A stretch of DNA of 35,570 nt from Clostridiaceae bacterium. Lineage in GTDB: Bacteria > Bacillota > Clostridia > Lachnospirales > Lachnospiraceae. Shown piece after piece: positions 26,622-34,432 of the stretch. The stretch is from contig QXWR01000047.1 of the NCBI GenBank assembly GCA_009911065.1, forward strand, positions 1 through 35,570. The letters run 5' to 3'. The notes under the pieces were generated by a model. That model worked only from the letters and a program-made list of their open reading frames with translations, was not told the DNA's origin and made no database searches. The first letter of the stretch is position 1; every line of letters starts with the position of its first letter. Made by a program: the position numbers and the translations under genes.

Positions 26622-27668
26622 TTAGTATCCCCTACAAAGTCGCCCGATGATGTCGTCATCACCTTCCCAAAACGCTTTTTCTGTAGGGAGGCTGGCGACT
26701 TCCCCAACATTTTGCGAAGCCTTTTCAATCGCTTTGCGTTTCATCTCAGTGTCAGCATATGCGTAGATACGGGTCGTTTCTGGATCCTCATGGCCGAGAA
26801 ATTCCGCTAAAAGGGCCAGCGGCATTCCCGCACGGTAAAGGTGCATGGCACGCGACTTCCTGAACATGTGGGGATGGATCCTTTCAGGGATGTCAGGTTT
26901 TTCCATTCTCGCTAAATCGGCATATTTTTTGAGGAAACGGGCAACATTGTCATCCGACATTGGTGTCTTCTCCCTTTTATGTATCGTGTAAAACAACGGC
27001 TCCTGTAAGGCTGAACCCTGATGAAATTTTCTGCGGTAGTTGACAAAAAGCGCTGTGGTCTCCCCTGAAACAGGAACAAGCCGGGGCTTTGCGCCTTTGC
27101 CCCATAAGTAGACAGTATTGTTATCTTCATGGAAATCCTCCAGCTTCAGCCCCAGCATCTCGCAGTCCCTTGCTGCCGAATCGTACATCAGCGCCATGAA
27201 AAACTGATCCCTCACTCCGAGTCTTGTCTTTGTATCCGGTACGGCCAGCAGGGATTTCATCTCTTCCGGGCTCAGGAATTCAATGACATATGAACGGTCA
27301 GCCCCCTTTTTCAAGGGTATCTCCCCCAGTGCTGCCGAACAAGGATAAAGAACAGGTTCCATGGATGCCGCATATCTGAAAAATGATCTCAGGCAGCTTA
27401 GACGCTGGTTCCTTGTTGATGGTTTCCAGCCTTTCTCGAATTCCATCTGGTCGAGAAATCCAGTCACGACCGCCGGGTCGATATCTGAGAAAGCAAGCCG
27501 ACTGTTGTCAATGCCCTTTGCAGCAGAAAGGTAACGGAGGAACAGGTTCCATGTGTCATGTATACTCTGTATGGTGTTGTCACTGCAGCCGCGTTGTTTT
27601 GGTAGAAACACGGTAAAATACGGTCTGAGATGTTTGCGGACCAGAACCCTTGAGGCATCAGCTTTCAT
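26622..27668 (-). CDS. Tyrosine recombinase, third gene of the RIT-like trio
   Basis: A 348-residue phage-integrase-family recombinase with an N-terminal SAM-like core-binding domain and a C-terminal catalytic domain. The catalytic set is complete: Arg167 (SAARDCEML), His267 and Arg270 (HPHMFRKSRAMHLY), His293 (LGHEDPETT) and the nucleophile Tyr302 (RIYAYAD). The start at 27668 is chosen for GGAGGT six bases upstream on the minus strand; it overlaps the preceding recombinase stop by 11 bp. This is the last gene of the operon, 111 bp from the element's left end. Confidence 0.9.
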   Translation of the reverse strand: MKADASRVLVRKHLRPYFTVFLPKQRGCSDNTIQSIHDTWNLFLRYLSAAKGIDNSRLAFSDIDPAVVTGFLDQMEFEKGWKPSTRNQRLSCLRSFFRYAASMEPVLYPCSAALGEIPLKKGADRSYVIEFLSPEEMKSLLAVPDTKTRLGVRDQFFMALMYDSAARDCEMLGLKLEDFHEDNNTVYLWGKGAKPRLVPVSGETTALFVNYRRKFHQGSALQEPLFYTIHKREKTPMSDDNVARFLKKYADLARMEKPDIPERIHPHMFRKSRAMHLYRAGMPLALLAEFLGHEDPETTRIYAYADTEMKRKAIEKASQNVGEVASLPTEKAFWEGDDDIIGRLCRGY

Positions 27669-28623
27669 GCGGCACCTCCGGGATGATCCCCTGGATGTCC
27701 ATGAACTTCTGGATACCCAGCTTCTCTGGCAGAAGGTGGATGTAATAGAAGGTGCTGTTAAAAGTGACATGCCCCATGTAGGTGCTTAAGTATGGCGCAT
27801 ATACATTCAGGTCCTTTCCTTCCTCCACCCAGCGCATGAGCGTCCTGGTTGCGAAATTATGTCTGAGATCATAGGGGGTACAGCTTTTGGAAGATGTATT
27901 GTTCCCGGCATTTTCCCAGCATTTGTGGAATTTTTCCGTCATCCAGCCATGCGTGTATGGGCTGCCGTCAGGGGACGGGAAGAAATATGTCCTGCCAGGA
28001 TGGAGGGATTCTGCTATGGCGTCATATTTCCTGCACAGCTCCATCACATTCGGCAGGGTCACAATCCTGCGGTCCCTATGGCCTTTTGCTTCATCTATAT
28101 ATATCGTGTTTTTCGAAAAATTAAAGTCGGCCCGCTTCAGGGTCCTTGCTTCCTGCGGCCTCATTCCCGTAGCGAACTGGAGCCTGAAGATTACCGGAAC
28201 CGTATATTCGAGCAGGGGGCTGTTGTCTGCATGGGGATAACGGTCTGCTGCCCCGAAAAATGACCGGATCTCATTATCTGACATGATATAGGGAAGGTCT
28301 GCTTTTTTCTGCGGGAAGAAATTCATGGGAAGGATGTATGCCTCTTTCCCTATGGCAGAGAGGTAACGGCCGAATTCCCGGACTGTGCCTGCGCGGTATC
28401 CGCAGTTTTTCCCATCTGTCCCGGCCTGACAGAAGCCAAAAGCGATCTCCTGGGTGAGCGTGCCGGAATCCGGATGATGGGACAGGCAGTACCGGTCAAA
28501 AGTCTGCAGGGCCCAGGCATAGCTTTCGCATTTATGTCCGAGTGCGGCTTTGTATTCCACCATCCCCTGGATGTCATCGGCAAAAAGGCTTGCAAATACA
28601 AATGTTTTCTGTTTTGTTTTCAT
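27658..28623 (-). CDS. Tyrosine recombinase, second gene of the RIT-like trio
   Basis: A 321-residue tyrosine recombinase. Visible catalytic residues are Arg155 (ATGMRPQEARTL), Arg254 (YDLRHNFAT), His285 (YMGHVTFNS) and Tyr293/Tyr294 (TFYYIHL). The usual first His of the H-x-x-R box is Tyr251 here. Met at 28623 is preferred over an in-frame start 48 bp upstream because AAGGAGG precedes it and it forms an ATGA overlap with the first recombinase stop. Confidence 0.9.
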   Translation of the reverse strand: MKTKQKTFVFASLFADDIQGMVEYKAALGHKCESYAWALQTFDRYCLSHHPDSGTLTQEIAFGFCQAGTDGKNCGYRAGTVREFGRYLSAIGKEAYILPMNFFPQKKADLPYIMSDNEIRSFFGAADRYPHADNSPLLEYTVPVIFRLQFATGMRPQEARTLKRADFNFSKNTIYIDEAKGHRDRRIVTLPNVMELCRKYDAIAESLHPGRTYFFPSPDGSPYTHGWMTEKFHKCWENAGNNTSSKSCTPYDLRHNFATRTLMRWVEEGKDLNVYAPYLSTYMGHVTFNSTFYYIHLLPEKLGIQKFMDIQGIIPEVPHES

Positions 28624-29861
28624 TGCAGCCCCTCCTTCTCTGTAGCGAACATGCTGATGTCCATGCAGCATTCAGCCAGCATTTCATCATGGAGGGATAT
28701 ATAGTGCCTGGACGAATTTATATCGCGGTGGCCCAAGATCTGTGACACCTCTTCCAGCGGGGTCCCGTTCCTGACGAGATTGGTTCCCATAGCCCTGCGG
28801 AGCCCATGAAATGTCTTTCCATCACCGAAATGGTGTTCGATACCATTTTTCTTGAAGTAACGTCCCATGAGGTCTTTTGTGGGAGACGCAGATGAAAGCA
28901 TAGAAGAGTAAGGTTTTCTGAGGCGGAGAAAAACATATGGACTGCTGCATTTCGGCCTGGCCTCTAATATATAGTCTGCTACAGCAGTCCCTGCCCGGAG
29001 CGTCAGCGGAAGTGTAAGCGGAGTGTCCGTCTTTTCCTGTTTCACCCGGATTTCCCGCTTCTCCCATAAAATGTCGGAAAGCTGCATCTTGGCAATGTCC
29101 GACCATCTAAGGCCGGTGTCAAGCGCAAGCATTACCACCGCATAATCACGCCTGCCCTGTTTTGTTGATGTATCTATGCTTTCAAGTATTGCCTTTGTTT
29201 CATCATCATCAAATGCCGGAAGCACCCTCTCATGTACAGGTGCCGGGTTTGCCAGAAGGAAATCGAATGTTCCTGAGAGGGCAACGCCGCTCTTTTTGAC
29301 ATAAGCAAGGAACTTTTTCAGAGGCCATGTGAGGTTTACGTAATTGCCCATGTGTTTAGGAGCCTCTTGGATCACATATGCACGCAGGATATCAGCTGAC
29401 AGATCCTGGATAGTGAGGCAGCCTGCTTTCTCAAGATACTTCAGGAATTTCCGGATTTCATGAATGATGTTATAGACTGACCCTTCGGCAAGTTTTCCGG
29501 AAATAGACTCCTCAAAAGAACCAAGAATCTGCTGGTAATTTTCAGGTAGTTCCGTTATTGTATACCTGTTGCGTTTCCATTCAAGCGTACCTGTTTCGAA
29601 ACAATCTGCCACATAGTAAGCGGCTTTCCGCATGATCAGTGCATAGATTTTGCCGAATTTACCATTTTCAGCCAGTTTCAGCTGTTCTGCTGTGAAAGAA
29701 GCCGCATCTTTGTATGAGAATTCCTGTAAGGCATTGCGCTGACAGTAATCCCTGACATGCGAACAGCAGCAAGAGTAGTACTTTACTGTTGCAGGAGCCA
29801 TAGGGATACTTTTTAAAAAGGAAAGCACCTTTTTGATGGCTTCATCAATTGATAGTGACAT
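28620..29861 (-). CDS. Tyrosine recombinase, first gene of the RIT-like trio
   Basis: A 413-residue tyrosine recombinase with core-binding region up to about residue 200 and a full catalytic set: Arg252 (DTGLRWSDIA), His352 and Arg355 (FHGLRRAMGT), His378 (LGHRDINSS) and Tyr387 (RHYISL). AAAGGAGG lies 9 bases upstream of the start on the minus strand. It heads the trio operon; the 183 bp to the element's right end should hold its promoter, but I could not pick a convincing -35/-10 pair. Confidence 0.92.
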   Translation of the reverse strand: MSLSIDEAIKKVLSFLKSIPMAPATVKYYSCCCSHVRDYCQRNALQEFSYKDAASFTAEQLKLAENGKFGKIYALIMRKAAYYVADCFETGTLEWKRNRYTITELPENYQQILGSFEESISGKLAEGSVYNIIHEIRKFLKYLEKAGCLTIQDLSADILRAYVIQEAPKHMGNYVNLTWPLKKFLAYVKKSGVALSGTFDFLLANPAPVHERVLPAFDDDETKAILESIDTSTKQGRRDYAVVMLALDTGLRWSDIAKMQLSDILWEKREIRVKQEKTDTPLTLPLTLRAGTAVADYILEARPKCSSPYVFLRLRKPYSSMLSSASPTKDLMGRYFKKNGIEHHFGDGKTFHGLRRAMGTNLVRNGTPLEEVSQILGHRDINSSRHYISLHDEMLAECCMDISMFATEKEGLQ

Positions 29862-29935
29862 GGATATGTCCTCCTTTGCTGTGGTTTATTTTAATAGCAT
29901 AACAAAGGAGTAATCACTTAGGCAGGGGATTTAGA

Positions 29936-30044
29936 ATTATTCCGATTTTTTCTTATGGGGGGACTGTTAATATCAAGGTTTCTATGCTAAAATCGGAATA
30001 ATCAGAGAATCGGAATAATCAATATTATTCTGAAATCGGAATAA
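29936..30044. repeat. Right end of the RIT-like element: repeated recombinase-site motifs
   Basis: AATCGGAATAA occurs at 29991-30001, 30008-30018 and at the very end, 30034-30044. An inverted copy, ATTATTCCGATT, lies at 29936-29947. The 17-bp spacing of the first two copies equals that at the left end; the outermost copy is separated by 26 bp and has no counterpart at the left end. Confidence 0.8.
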
Positions 30045-30050
30045 CATCGA
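30045..30050 (+). repeat. Target-site duplication CATCGA, right copy
   Basis: This repeats 26505-26510 exactly and abuts the element end at 30044. The host gene resumes directly afterwards. Confidence 0.85.
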
Positions 30051-30360
30051 CCTGATTTTTTATAACTATATTCTGAAATGCTTTGTCCTCATAGATTTGA
30101 AAATGGGCAAGCTGACCCATCAGGATTTAGGACAAATGCAAATGTATGTGAATTATTATACCCGTGAAATGATGAATGAGGGGGATTCACAGCCGATTGG
30201 TATTGTTCTTTGTGCGGACAAAGGAGATTCCATTGTAAAATACACGCTGCCGGAAGATAATCATCAAATATTTGCGTCTAAGTATTTTACTTATTTGCCA
30301 TCAGAAGAAGAATTGAAACGGGAGCTGAACCTGGACAGCTTTTATAAGCTGGAAGAATAA
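30051..30360 (+). pseudogene. YhcG/DUF1016 PDDEXK nuclease, 3' fragment
   Basis: Read in the frame of the upstream fragment this encodes LIFYNYILKCFVLIDLKMGK and the C-terminal part typical of YhcG (QMQMYVNYYTREM; LCADKGDSIVKYTLPED; FASKYFTYLPSEEEL), ending at TAA 30358-30360. The DLK of the nuclease motif is here, while the preceding FFID is on the other side of the insertion. The fragment has no proper ribosome site of its own. There are no internal stops or frameshifts, so the gene would be restored by exact excision. Confidence 0.88.
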
Positions 30361-30407
30361 TATGGGAGCCAGTAATAAAGTCTGCCCGGCTGCGGCAGAA
30401 AAATGAA

Positions 30408-30434
30408 AAATCGTCCCGATAGACGGGACGATTT
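30408..30434. terminator. Perfect 11-bp hairpin after the nuclease gene
   Basis: AAATCGTCCCG (30408-30418) and CGGGACGATTT (30424-30434) pair perfectly over a 5-nt loop. An A-run precedes and a short T-run ends it, so it could act on either strand as an intrinsic terminator of modest strength. Confidence 0.6.
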
Positions 30435-30469
30435 GCAGTTATATCGGCTTGCAGCATTGTAAATGCAGC

Positions 30470-30595
30470 ATGAGCTGGAAAAAGGACATCGGATTTTTTG
30501 AGCGCACCAGCGATATGGTTTTTGCGTTAGAACGCCGGACCATTGGAAAAAAGGTCAAACAAATTCCGGTAATTCGATATAAAAATGGTGAATAA
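30470..30595 (+). pseudogene. Unassigned 41-codon open frame upstream of the relaxase
   Basis: MSWKKDIGFFERTSDMVFAL and onward, ending ...VIRYKNGE before TAA 30593-30595. The composition (alternating hydrophobic and basic residues, KKVKQIPVIRYKNG) looks like genuine protein, but there is no good ribosome site, so it is probably the 3' end of a gene truncated when the cargo block was inserted. I do not recognise the family. Confidence 0.35.
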
Positions 30596-30600
30596 AAAGA

Positions 30601-30633
30601 AACAAGCGGTCTGCGTATGCAGGCCGTTTTGTT
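30601..30633 (+). terminator. Hairpin with T-run just upstream of the relaxase gene
   Basis: CGGTCTGC (30607-30614) pairs with GCAGGCCG (30619-30626) over a GTAT loop, with one wobble, followed by TTTTGTT. It stands 5 bp before the GGGAGG ribosome site of the relaxase gene, so it may work as a terminator of incoming cargo transcription or as an attenuator for the relaxase. Confidence 0.55.
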
Positions 30634-30652
30634 ATGAAGGGAGGATTCCATC

Positions 30653-32071
30653 ATGGCAACTACACGCATCATGCCGCTGCACATCGGCAAGGGCCGCACC
30701 GAAAGCCAAGCGGTCAGTGACATTATCGACTATGTATCTAACCCGCAAAAGACAGACAACGGCAGGCTCGTCACCGGCTTTGCGTGTGACAGCCGGGTAG
30801 CCGACGCCGAGTTTCTGCTGGCAAAACGGGAGTACATTTCCACCACTGGCCGGGTACGCGGCGCAGACGATGTGCTGGCCTACCATGTCCGGCAGTCCTT
30901 TGTCCCCGGCGAGATTACCCCAGAAGAAGCCAACCGGCTGGGCGTGGAGTTTGCCAAACGGTTCACCAAGGGCAACCACGCCTTTGTGGTCTGCACCCAT
31001 ATCGACAAATCCCATATCCATAATCACATCATCTGGAACGCGGTCAATGTGAACTGTGACCGGAAATTCCGAAACTTTTGGGGCAGCACCCGCGCGGTCC
31101 GGCGGCTGAATGATACCATCTGTGTTGAGAACGGCTATTCCATTGTAGAGAACCCAAAACCGCATGGAAAAAGCTACAACAAATGGCTGGGGGATCAGGC
31201 GAAGCCCTCCCACCGGGAACAGCTCCGCGTGATGATTGACCAGGCATTAGAACAGAAACCGGCAGACTTTGACGGGCTGTTAAAACTGCTTACAGAAATG
31301 GGCTGTGAAGTGTCGCGCCGGGGACAGGCAATCCGGCTCAAAGCCCCCGGCTGGAAGAATGTTGCCCGCATGGATGAAAAATTGGGCGAGGGATATAGTG
31401 AAGACGAAATACGGGCGGTCCTTGCCGGAGAAAAGCAGCATACGCCCCGCAGAAAAGACGCGGTTTCAACTCCCACTCTCAAGGTCAATCTTCTGGTGGA
31501 TATTCAGGCAAAATTGCAGGCCGGAAAAGGCGCTGGCTACGCGCGCTGGGCAAAGGTATTCAATCTGAAACAGATGGCGCAGACAATGAACTATCTCACT
31601 GAGCATGGCCTGCTGGAATACGCAGTCTTGGAAGAAAAAGCGGCGGCTGCTACTACCCGCCACAATGAGCTGTCGGCGCAGATCAAGGCGGCGGAAACCC
31701 GCATGGCGGAGATAGCCGTACTGCGGACCCACATCATCAATTATGTGAAAACCCGCGAGGTCTATGCGGCCTACCGCAAGGCGGGATATTCCAAGAAATT
31801 TTTAGCGGAACATGAAGCGGATATTCTGCTCCACAAGGCGGCAAAGCAGGCATTTGACGATTTGGGTATCAAGAAGCTGCCCACCGTCAAGAGCTTGCAG
31901 GCCGAGTATGCCCAGCTGTTGGAAGGAAAGAAAAAAGACTATGCCGAGTACCGGCGCTCCCGCGAGGAAATGCGGGAACTGCTGGCCGCAAAAGCCAACG
32001 TGGACCGGCTGATGGGATATGGGGAGGAACGCCAGAATGACCGGGAAAAGGAACAGGGGCAGGACCGCTGA
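30653..32071 (+). CDS. Relaxase (MobA/VirD2-like mobilisation nuclease)
   Basis: A 472-residue relaxase that should nick oriT and pilot the transferred strand. A candidate nucleophile is Tyr27 in IIDYVSNPQKT. The metal-binding triad is in THIDKSHIHNHIIWN (His116, His121, His123, with His125 nearby), the classical HxDxxHxHxH-like motif III. The C-terminal third is a long charged helical region. GGGAGG at 30639-30644 supports ATG 30653. In related ICEs mobC lies immediately upstream; here the cargo block separates them and places terminator-like hairpins in front of the gene, so it needs readthrough or a promoter of its own. Confidence 0.92.
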   Translation: MATTRIMPLHIGKGRTESQAVSDIIDYVSNPQKTDNGRLVTGFACDSRVADAEFLLAKREYISTTGRVRGADDVLAYHVRQSFVPGEITPEEANRLGVEFAKRFTKGNHAFVVCTHIDKSHIHNHIIWNAVNVNCDRKFRNFWGSTRAVRRLNDTICVENGYSIVENPKPHGKSYNKWLGDQAKPSHREQLRVMIDQALEQKPADFDGLLKLLTEMGCEVSRRGQAIRLKAPGWKNVARMDEKLGEGYSEDEIRAVLAGEKQHTPRRKDAVSTPTLKVNLLVDIQAKLQAGKGAGYARWAKVFNLKQMAQTMNYLTEHGLLEYAVLEEKAAAATTRHNELSAQIKAAETRMAEIAVLRTHIINYVKTREVYAAYRKAGYSKKFLAEHEADILLHKAAKQAFDDLGIKKLPTVKSLQAEYAQLLEGKKKDYAEYRRSREEMRELLAAKANVDRLMGYGEERQNDREKEQGQDR

Positions 32072-32093
32072 CGCGCCTGTTTTTTCGTATTTT

Positions 32094-32256
32094 CTCACCG
32101 CCGCAGGCAGGTGAAAAGCGTTCCGCAGGAACGCGCAGCCACAGAATGAAATTCTGTGTTCAAAAGGGGCTTGGGGAATCCCCAACAAGCAGCGCCAGGA
32201 GCCGAATGGCTATCCTGGGGCATTGCTTGCCACGTTGTCCCGCACTCTGGGACAAC
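32094..32256 (+). other. Cluster of five consecutive hairpins downstream of the relaxase
   Basis: In order: GCGTTCC-GCA-GGAACGC (32118-32134), CACAGAAT-GAA-ATTCTGTG (32140-32158), TTGGGG-AAT-CCCCAA (32171-32185), CCAGGAGCC-GAAT-GGCTATCCTGG (32195-32218, one bulge) and GTTGTCCC-7 nt-GGGACAAC (32234-32256). A weaker TCACC/GGTGA pair precedes them (32095-32114). No open frame explains the region. It might be a structured RNA, or a site that folds as single-stranded DNA (origin of transfer or of second-strand synthesis). Confidence 0.6.
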
Positions 32257-32299
32257 CCACGCACTTTGGAGGCTTGGGGTGTCTATCAGATGTGTCCAG

Positions 32300-32321
32300 A
32301 AAAAGTGAACCCCCGTGTTCA
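32300..32321 (-). terminator. Possible terminator of the kinase operon
   Basis: On the minus strand TGAAC and GTTCA pair over a 6-nt loop and are followed by CTTTTT, 14 bp after the kinase stop codon. The stem is only 5 bp, so the signal is weak. Confidence 0.35.
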
Positions 32322-32334
32322 TTTGCACCCTCCC

Positions 32335-33654
32335 CTATATCTTCAGCACTATGTCCACAAAAAATTCTGTATTGCTGTTGGATGCTTTTGCCGAGCCTCC
32401 ATATTTTTCAGCAGCCGCGGTAATAGCCGAAAGCCCGATCCCGTTCCCATTGTCTTTTGTGGAGAGGTATCCCTCCTTCCCTTTCAGGACTTTCCCGTCA
32501 AAGCTGTTGGTGGAAACGACATACAGCCTGCCGTGGCGGACCTGTGTGGTCAGGCAGAAATACCGGGAGGCTTCCGGTACGGTCAGGCATCCGGCGATGG
32601 CGTTGTCCATCAGGTTTCCGAACAGCCCCGTCATGTCAAGCTCCAAAAAGGGGAACGGCTCTGGAAGTTCGATGCTCCAGTCCGTCCGGATGCCAGATGC
32701 TGTGGCTATCTCATGGTAATGGCCGAAAAGGGCGTTCAGTGTCGCGTTCTTACAGTAATTTGCAATGGCGTGCCGGTCAAGTATGGTTTCATATTCCGCT
32801 ACGTGCGCCCGGATGCTGCCGTTATCGCCCTGCTCGGCAAGGGAGGCAATCAGTCGCAGGGAATGGCGGAAGTCATGGCGGAGCTTCGCAGTCTGCCGGA
32901 CGTGTTCTAACAGCACATGGTACTGGCGGGACTGCATCTCAAGCAGCTGGAAGCGTTCCTTTAATTCTGCCTGTTCCAGTATGAGCGCCGCACCGCGGTA
33001 GAACAGGATATAGAACCCTGTAAGGACTGCGAGCGCGCCTGCCTCAGCCACAGGGAAGATCCAGTACATGCGTCCGGTGTGGAGGGTGGCATAGGACTGG
33101 GGGATGGCAATCACGTTCATGATCAGTGAAACAGCGGAAATCACAACCGTGGAATACCAGATTTTTGGGAAGCCAATCCGGTTCACCGTCCATGTGAAAT
33201 GCCGTGTGACCGGCCGGAAGAAAGCGGCAAGCAGCAGGAGGGAGATCATGAGCTGGAAAAGCGCGGCTTCCGGGGAAAGGTCTGCCGCGCCCGATGCAGG
33301 ATGGAGGAAAGCATCGAAGGAACAGGCAAACTGTGCCGGGAAGGATTCTATGGCGCAGACACCCACATAAATAGCGAGGGAGCGGGGCAGGTCCAGGTCT
33401 ACCGTGCGGCGGTACAGGAAAAAGAACAACGCCAGGGATGGGAACAGCATCCAGTTCATGTGGATGGAAAACAGTGCGTAAAGCAGGGCTGTGGCAGCAG
33501 CGCAGGGCAGGAGGACAGCGGCACACAGTGCGGCAGTCTTTGACGGCGTAAACCGCATCCGTCCTTTTGCCGGAAGGTAACAGGACACCGCGCCTGGGAT
33601 GAGGACCAGCAGCTGCAGGAGTGCTGACAGAAGCCTGTGCATATCCATGTTCAT
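32335..33654 (-). CDS. GHKL sensor histidine kinase (AgrC-like)
   Basis: A 439-residue membrane kinase. The N-terminal half (residues 1-225) holds about six hydrophobic segments and no clear extracellular domain, as in peptide-sensing AgrC-type kinases. A coiled linker leads to the H-box KLRHDFRHSL (His260 or His264), the N-box GNLMDNAIAG at 346-355 and the G-box DNGNGIGLSAI at 401-411. Its start overlaps the response-regulator stop (ATGA), so the two are one operon on the minus strand, convergent with the relaxase gene. No autoinducer peptide gene is visible in the window. Confidence 0.92.
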   Translation of the reverse strand: MNMDMHRLLSALLQLLVLIPGAVSCYLPAKGRMRFTPSKTAALCAAVLLPCAAATALLYALFSIHMNWMLFPSLALFFFLYRRTVDLDLPRSLAIYVGVCAIESFPAQFACSFDAFLHPASGAADLSPEAALFQLMISLLLLAAFFRPVTRHFTWTVNRIGFPKIWYSTVVISAVSLIMNVIAIPQSYATLHTGRMYWIFPVAEAGALAVLTGFYILFYRGAALILEQAELKERFQLLEMQSRQYHVLLEHVRQTAKLRHDFRHSLRLIASLAEQGDNGSIRAHVAEYETILDRHAIANYCKNATLNALFGHYHEIATASGIRTDWSIELPEPFPFLELDMTGLFGNLMDNAIAGCLTVPEASRYFCLTTQVRHGRLYVVSTNSFDGKVLKGKEGYLSTKDNGNGIGLSAITAAAEKYGGSAKASNSNTEFFVDIVLKI

Positions 33655-34406
33655 TCCCCCTTCCTGTGCCGCTGTCTGCTGCGTATTTTCTCAAAATGGT
33701 AATCGCTTGCCATCTGCTCTGCCCTGGCACTGTCACGCACACGGACCGGGAACCTGGCTCCGCTTTCCATGACGCAGCATCCGTTTTTAAATTCAAGGAT
33801 GAATTCGGCATTCACGGCAATACCTTTATTGATGGGGATGAAGCGGGCATCGCCGCCTGTTTTTTCCATGAATTCCGGCATGGTCATGCGGCACCGCAGC
33901 CCCCTGCCGTCTGCAAGTGTGACCATTATGTAATGTGCGTCTGTGGCTGCGGAAGCAATGTCACTCAGGAACACGCGCACGGTTTTCCTGTCCGCGGCAA
34001 GTTCTATGTATTTCTGTTCCTGCGGCAGCACTTTCACGGCATCCGCCAGTATGTCAAAGATGCGCTTTTCAGAAAAAGGCTTGGTGACATATTCAAAGGC
34101 GTGGCAGGAGAAGGCGTCCGGCATGAAATCTGTGCTGGAGGTCAGGAACACAAGGAGGCAGCCGCTGTCAGACTTACGCATTTCCAGTGCGGCGGCGACC
34201 CCGTCCATGCCTTCCATATAGATATCCATGAACACAAGGTCAAAGCTGCCGCCGCTAAACGCCTCAAGAAAATCCCCTGCGCTGCAGAAGGGGACTGCCT
34301 CCACAGGGTATCCGGCGCTTCTGCCGAAACTGTTGCAGAGCTTTCCCATCCCGTCCAGGTATTCCTGTTCATCATCCACTAAAGCTATCTTTAAAATAGG
34401 TTTCAC
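33651..34406 (-). CDS. LytTR-family response regulator (AgrA-like)
   Basis: A 251-residue regulator. The receiver domain has the acidic pair DDE at residues 11-13, phospho-acceptor Asp61 (FMDIYMEGMDG), Thr/Ser near 89-91 and Lys109 (YVTKPF). The C-terminal domain (about 135-245, with IASAATDAHYIMV and RFIPINKGIAVN) fits LytTR DNA-binding. A GTG further upstream at 34442 is excluded because it would lie within the promoter. GTG 34406 is the first start after the expected transcription start; alternatively GAGGTG is the ribosome site and ATT 34397 the start, which would give the family's usual compact N-terminus. Confidence 0.88.
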   Translation of the reverse strand: MKPILKIALVDDEQEYLDGMGKLCNSFGRSAGYPVEAVPFCSAGDFLEAFSGGSFDLVFMDIYMEGMDGVAAALEMRKSDSGCLLVFLTSSTDFMPDAFSCHAFEYVTKPFSEKRIFDILADAVKVLPQEQKYIELAADRKTVRVFLSDIASAATDAHYIMVTLADGRGLRCRMTMPEFMEKTGGDARFIPINKGIAVNAEFILEFKNGCCVMESGARFPVRVRDSARAEQMASDYHFEKIRSRQRHRKGE

Positions 34407-34432
34407 CTCAATTCGTATAAAAATCCAATCTA

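Larger units (their letters stand above)
26511..30044 (-). mobile_element. RIT-like element: three tyrosine recombinases inserted in a YhcG nuclease gene
   Basis: A 3534-bp element with exact ends TTATTCCGATT (26511-26521) and AATCGGAATAA (30034-30044), an 11-bp perfect inverted repeat, flanked by CATCGA duplications. It encodes only three overlapping minus-strand tyrosine recombinases, the organisation named recombinase-in-trio (RIT). Both ends carry further copies of the terminal motif. Base composition and codon use are visibly less GC-rich than the ICE backbone. Removing the element and one CATCGA restores the host gene in frame, so insertion looks precise and fairly recent. Confidence 0.88.
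1..32334 (+). mobile_element. Tn1549/CTn4-like ICE, conjugation and mobilisation modules (ends not in window)
   Basis: The order VirB6-like, PrgI-like, VirB4, CHAP hydrolase, DUF4315, DUF4366, TopB, CHC2/ArdC/YodL, TTRAP, methylase-helicase with tnpV, DUF3849, MobC, relaxase is that of the conjugative transposon family represented by Tn1549 and C. difficile CTn4. All these genes lie on the plus strand and most overlap or nearly touch. The VirD4 coupling protein, integrase and attachment sites are not seen and presumably lie outside. The right limit given here is only the last base before the two-component system, which may itself belong to the ICE. A foreign block (about 23906-30600) interrupts the backbone. 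Confidence 0.7.

Noticed and set aside
29936..30044. CRISPR-like repeats
   Set aside because: The short motif copies have irregular spacing, lie in both orientations and mirror the other element end; they are recombinase sites, not repeat-spacer units.
32335..33654. Plus-strand open frames over the kinase gene (for example 32146-32910)
   Set aside because: They have no family resemblance and no ribosome sites, while the minus strand encodes a complete GHKL kinase.
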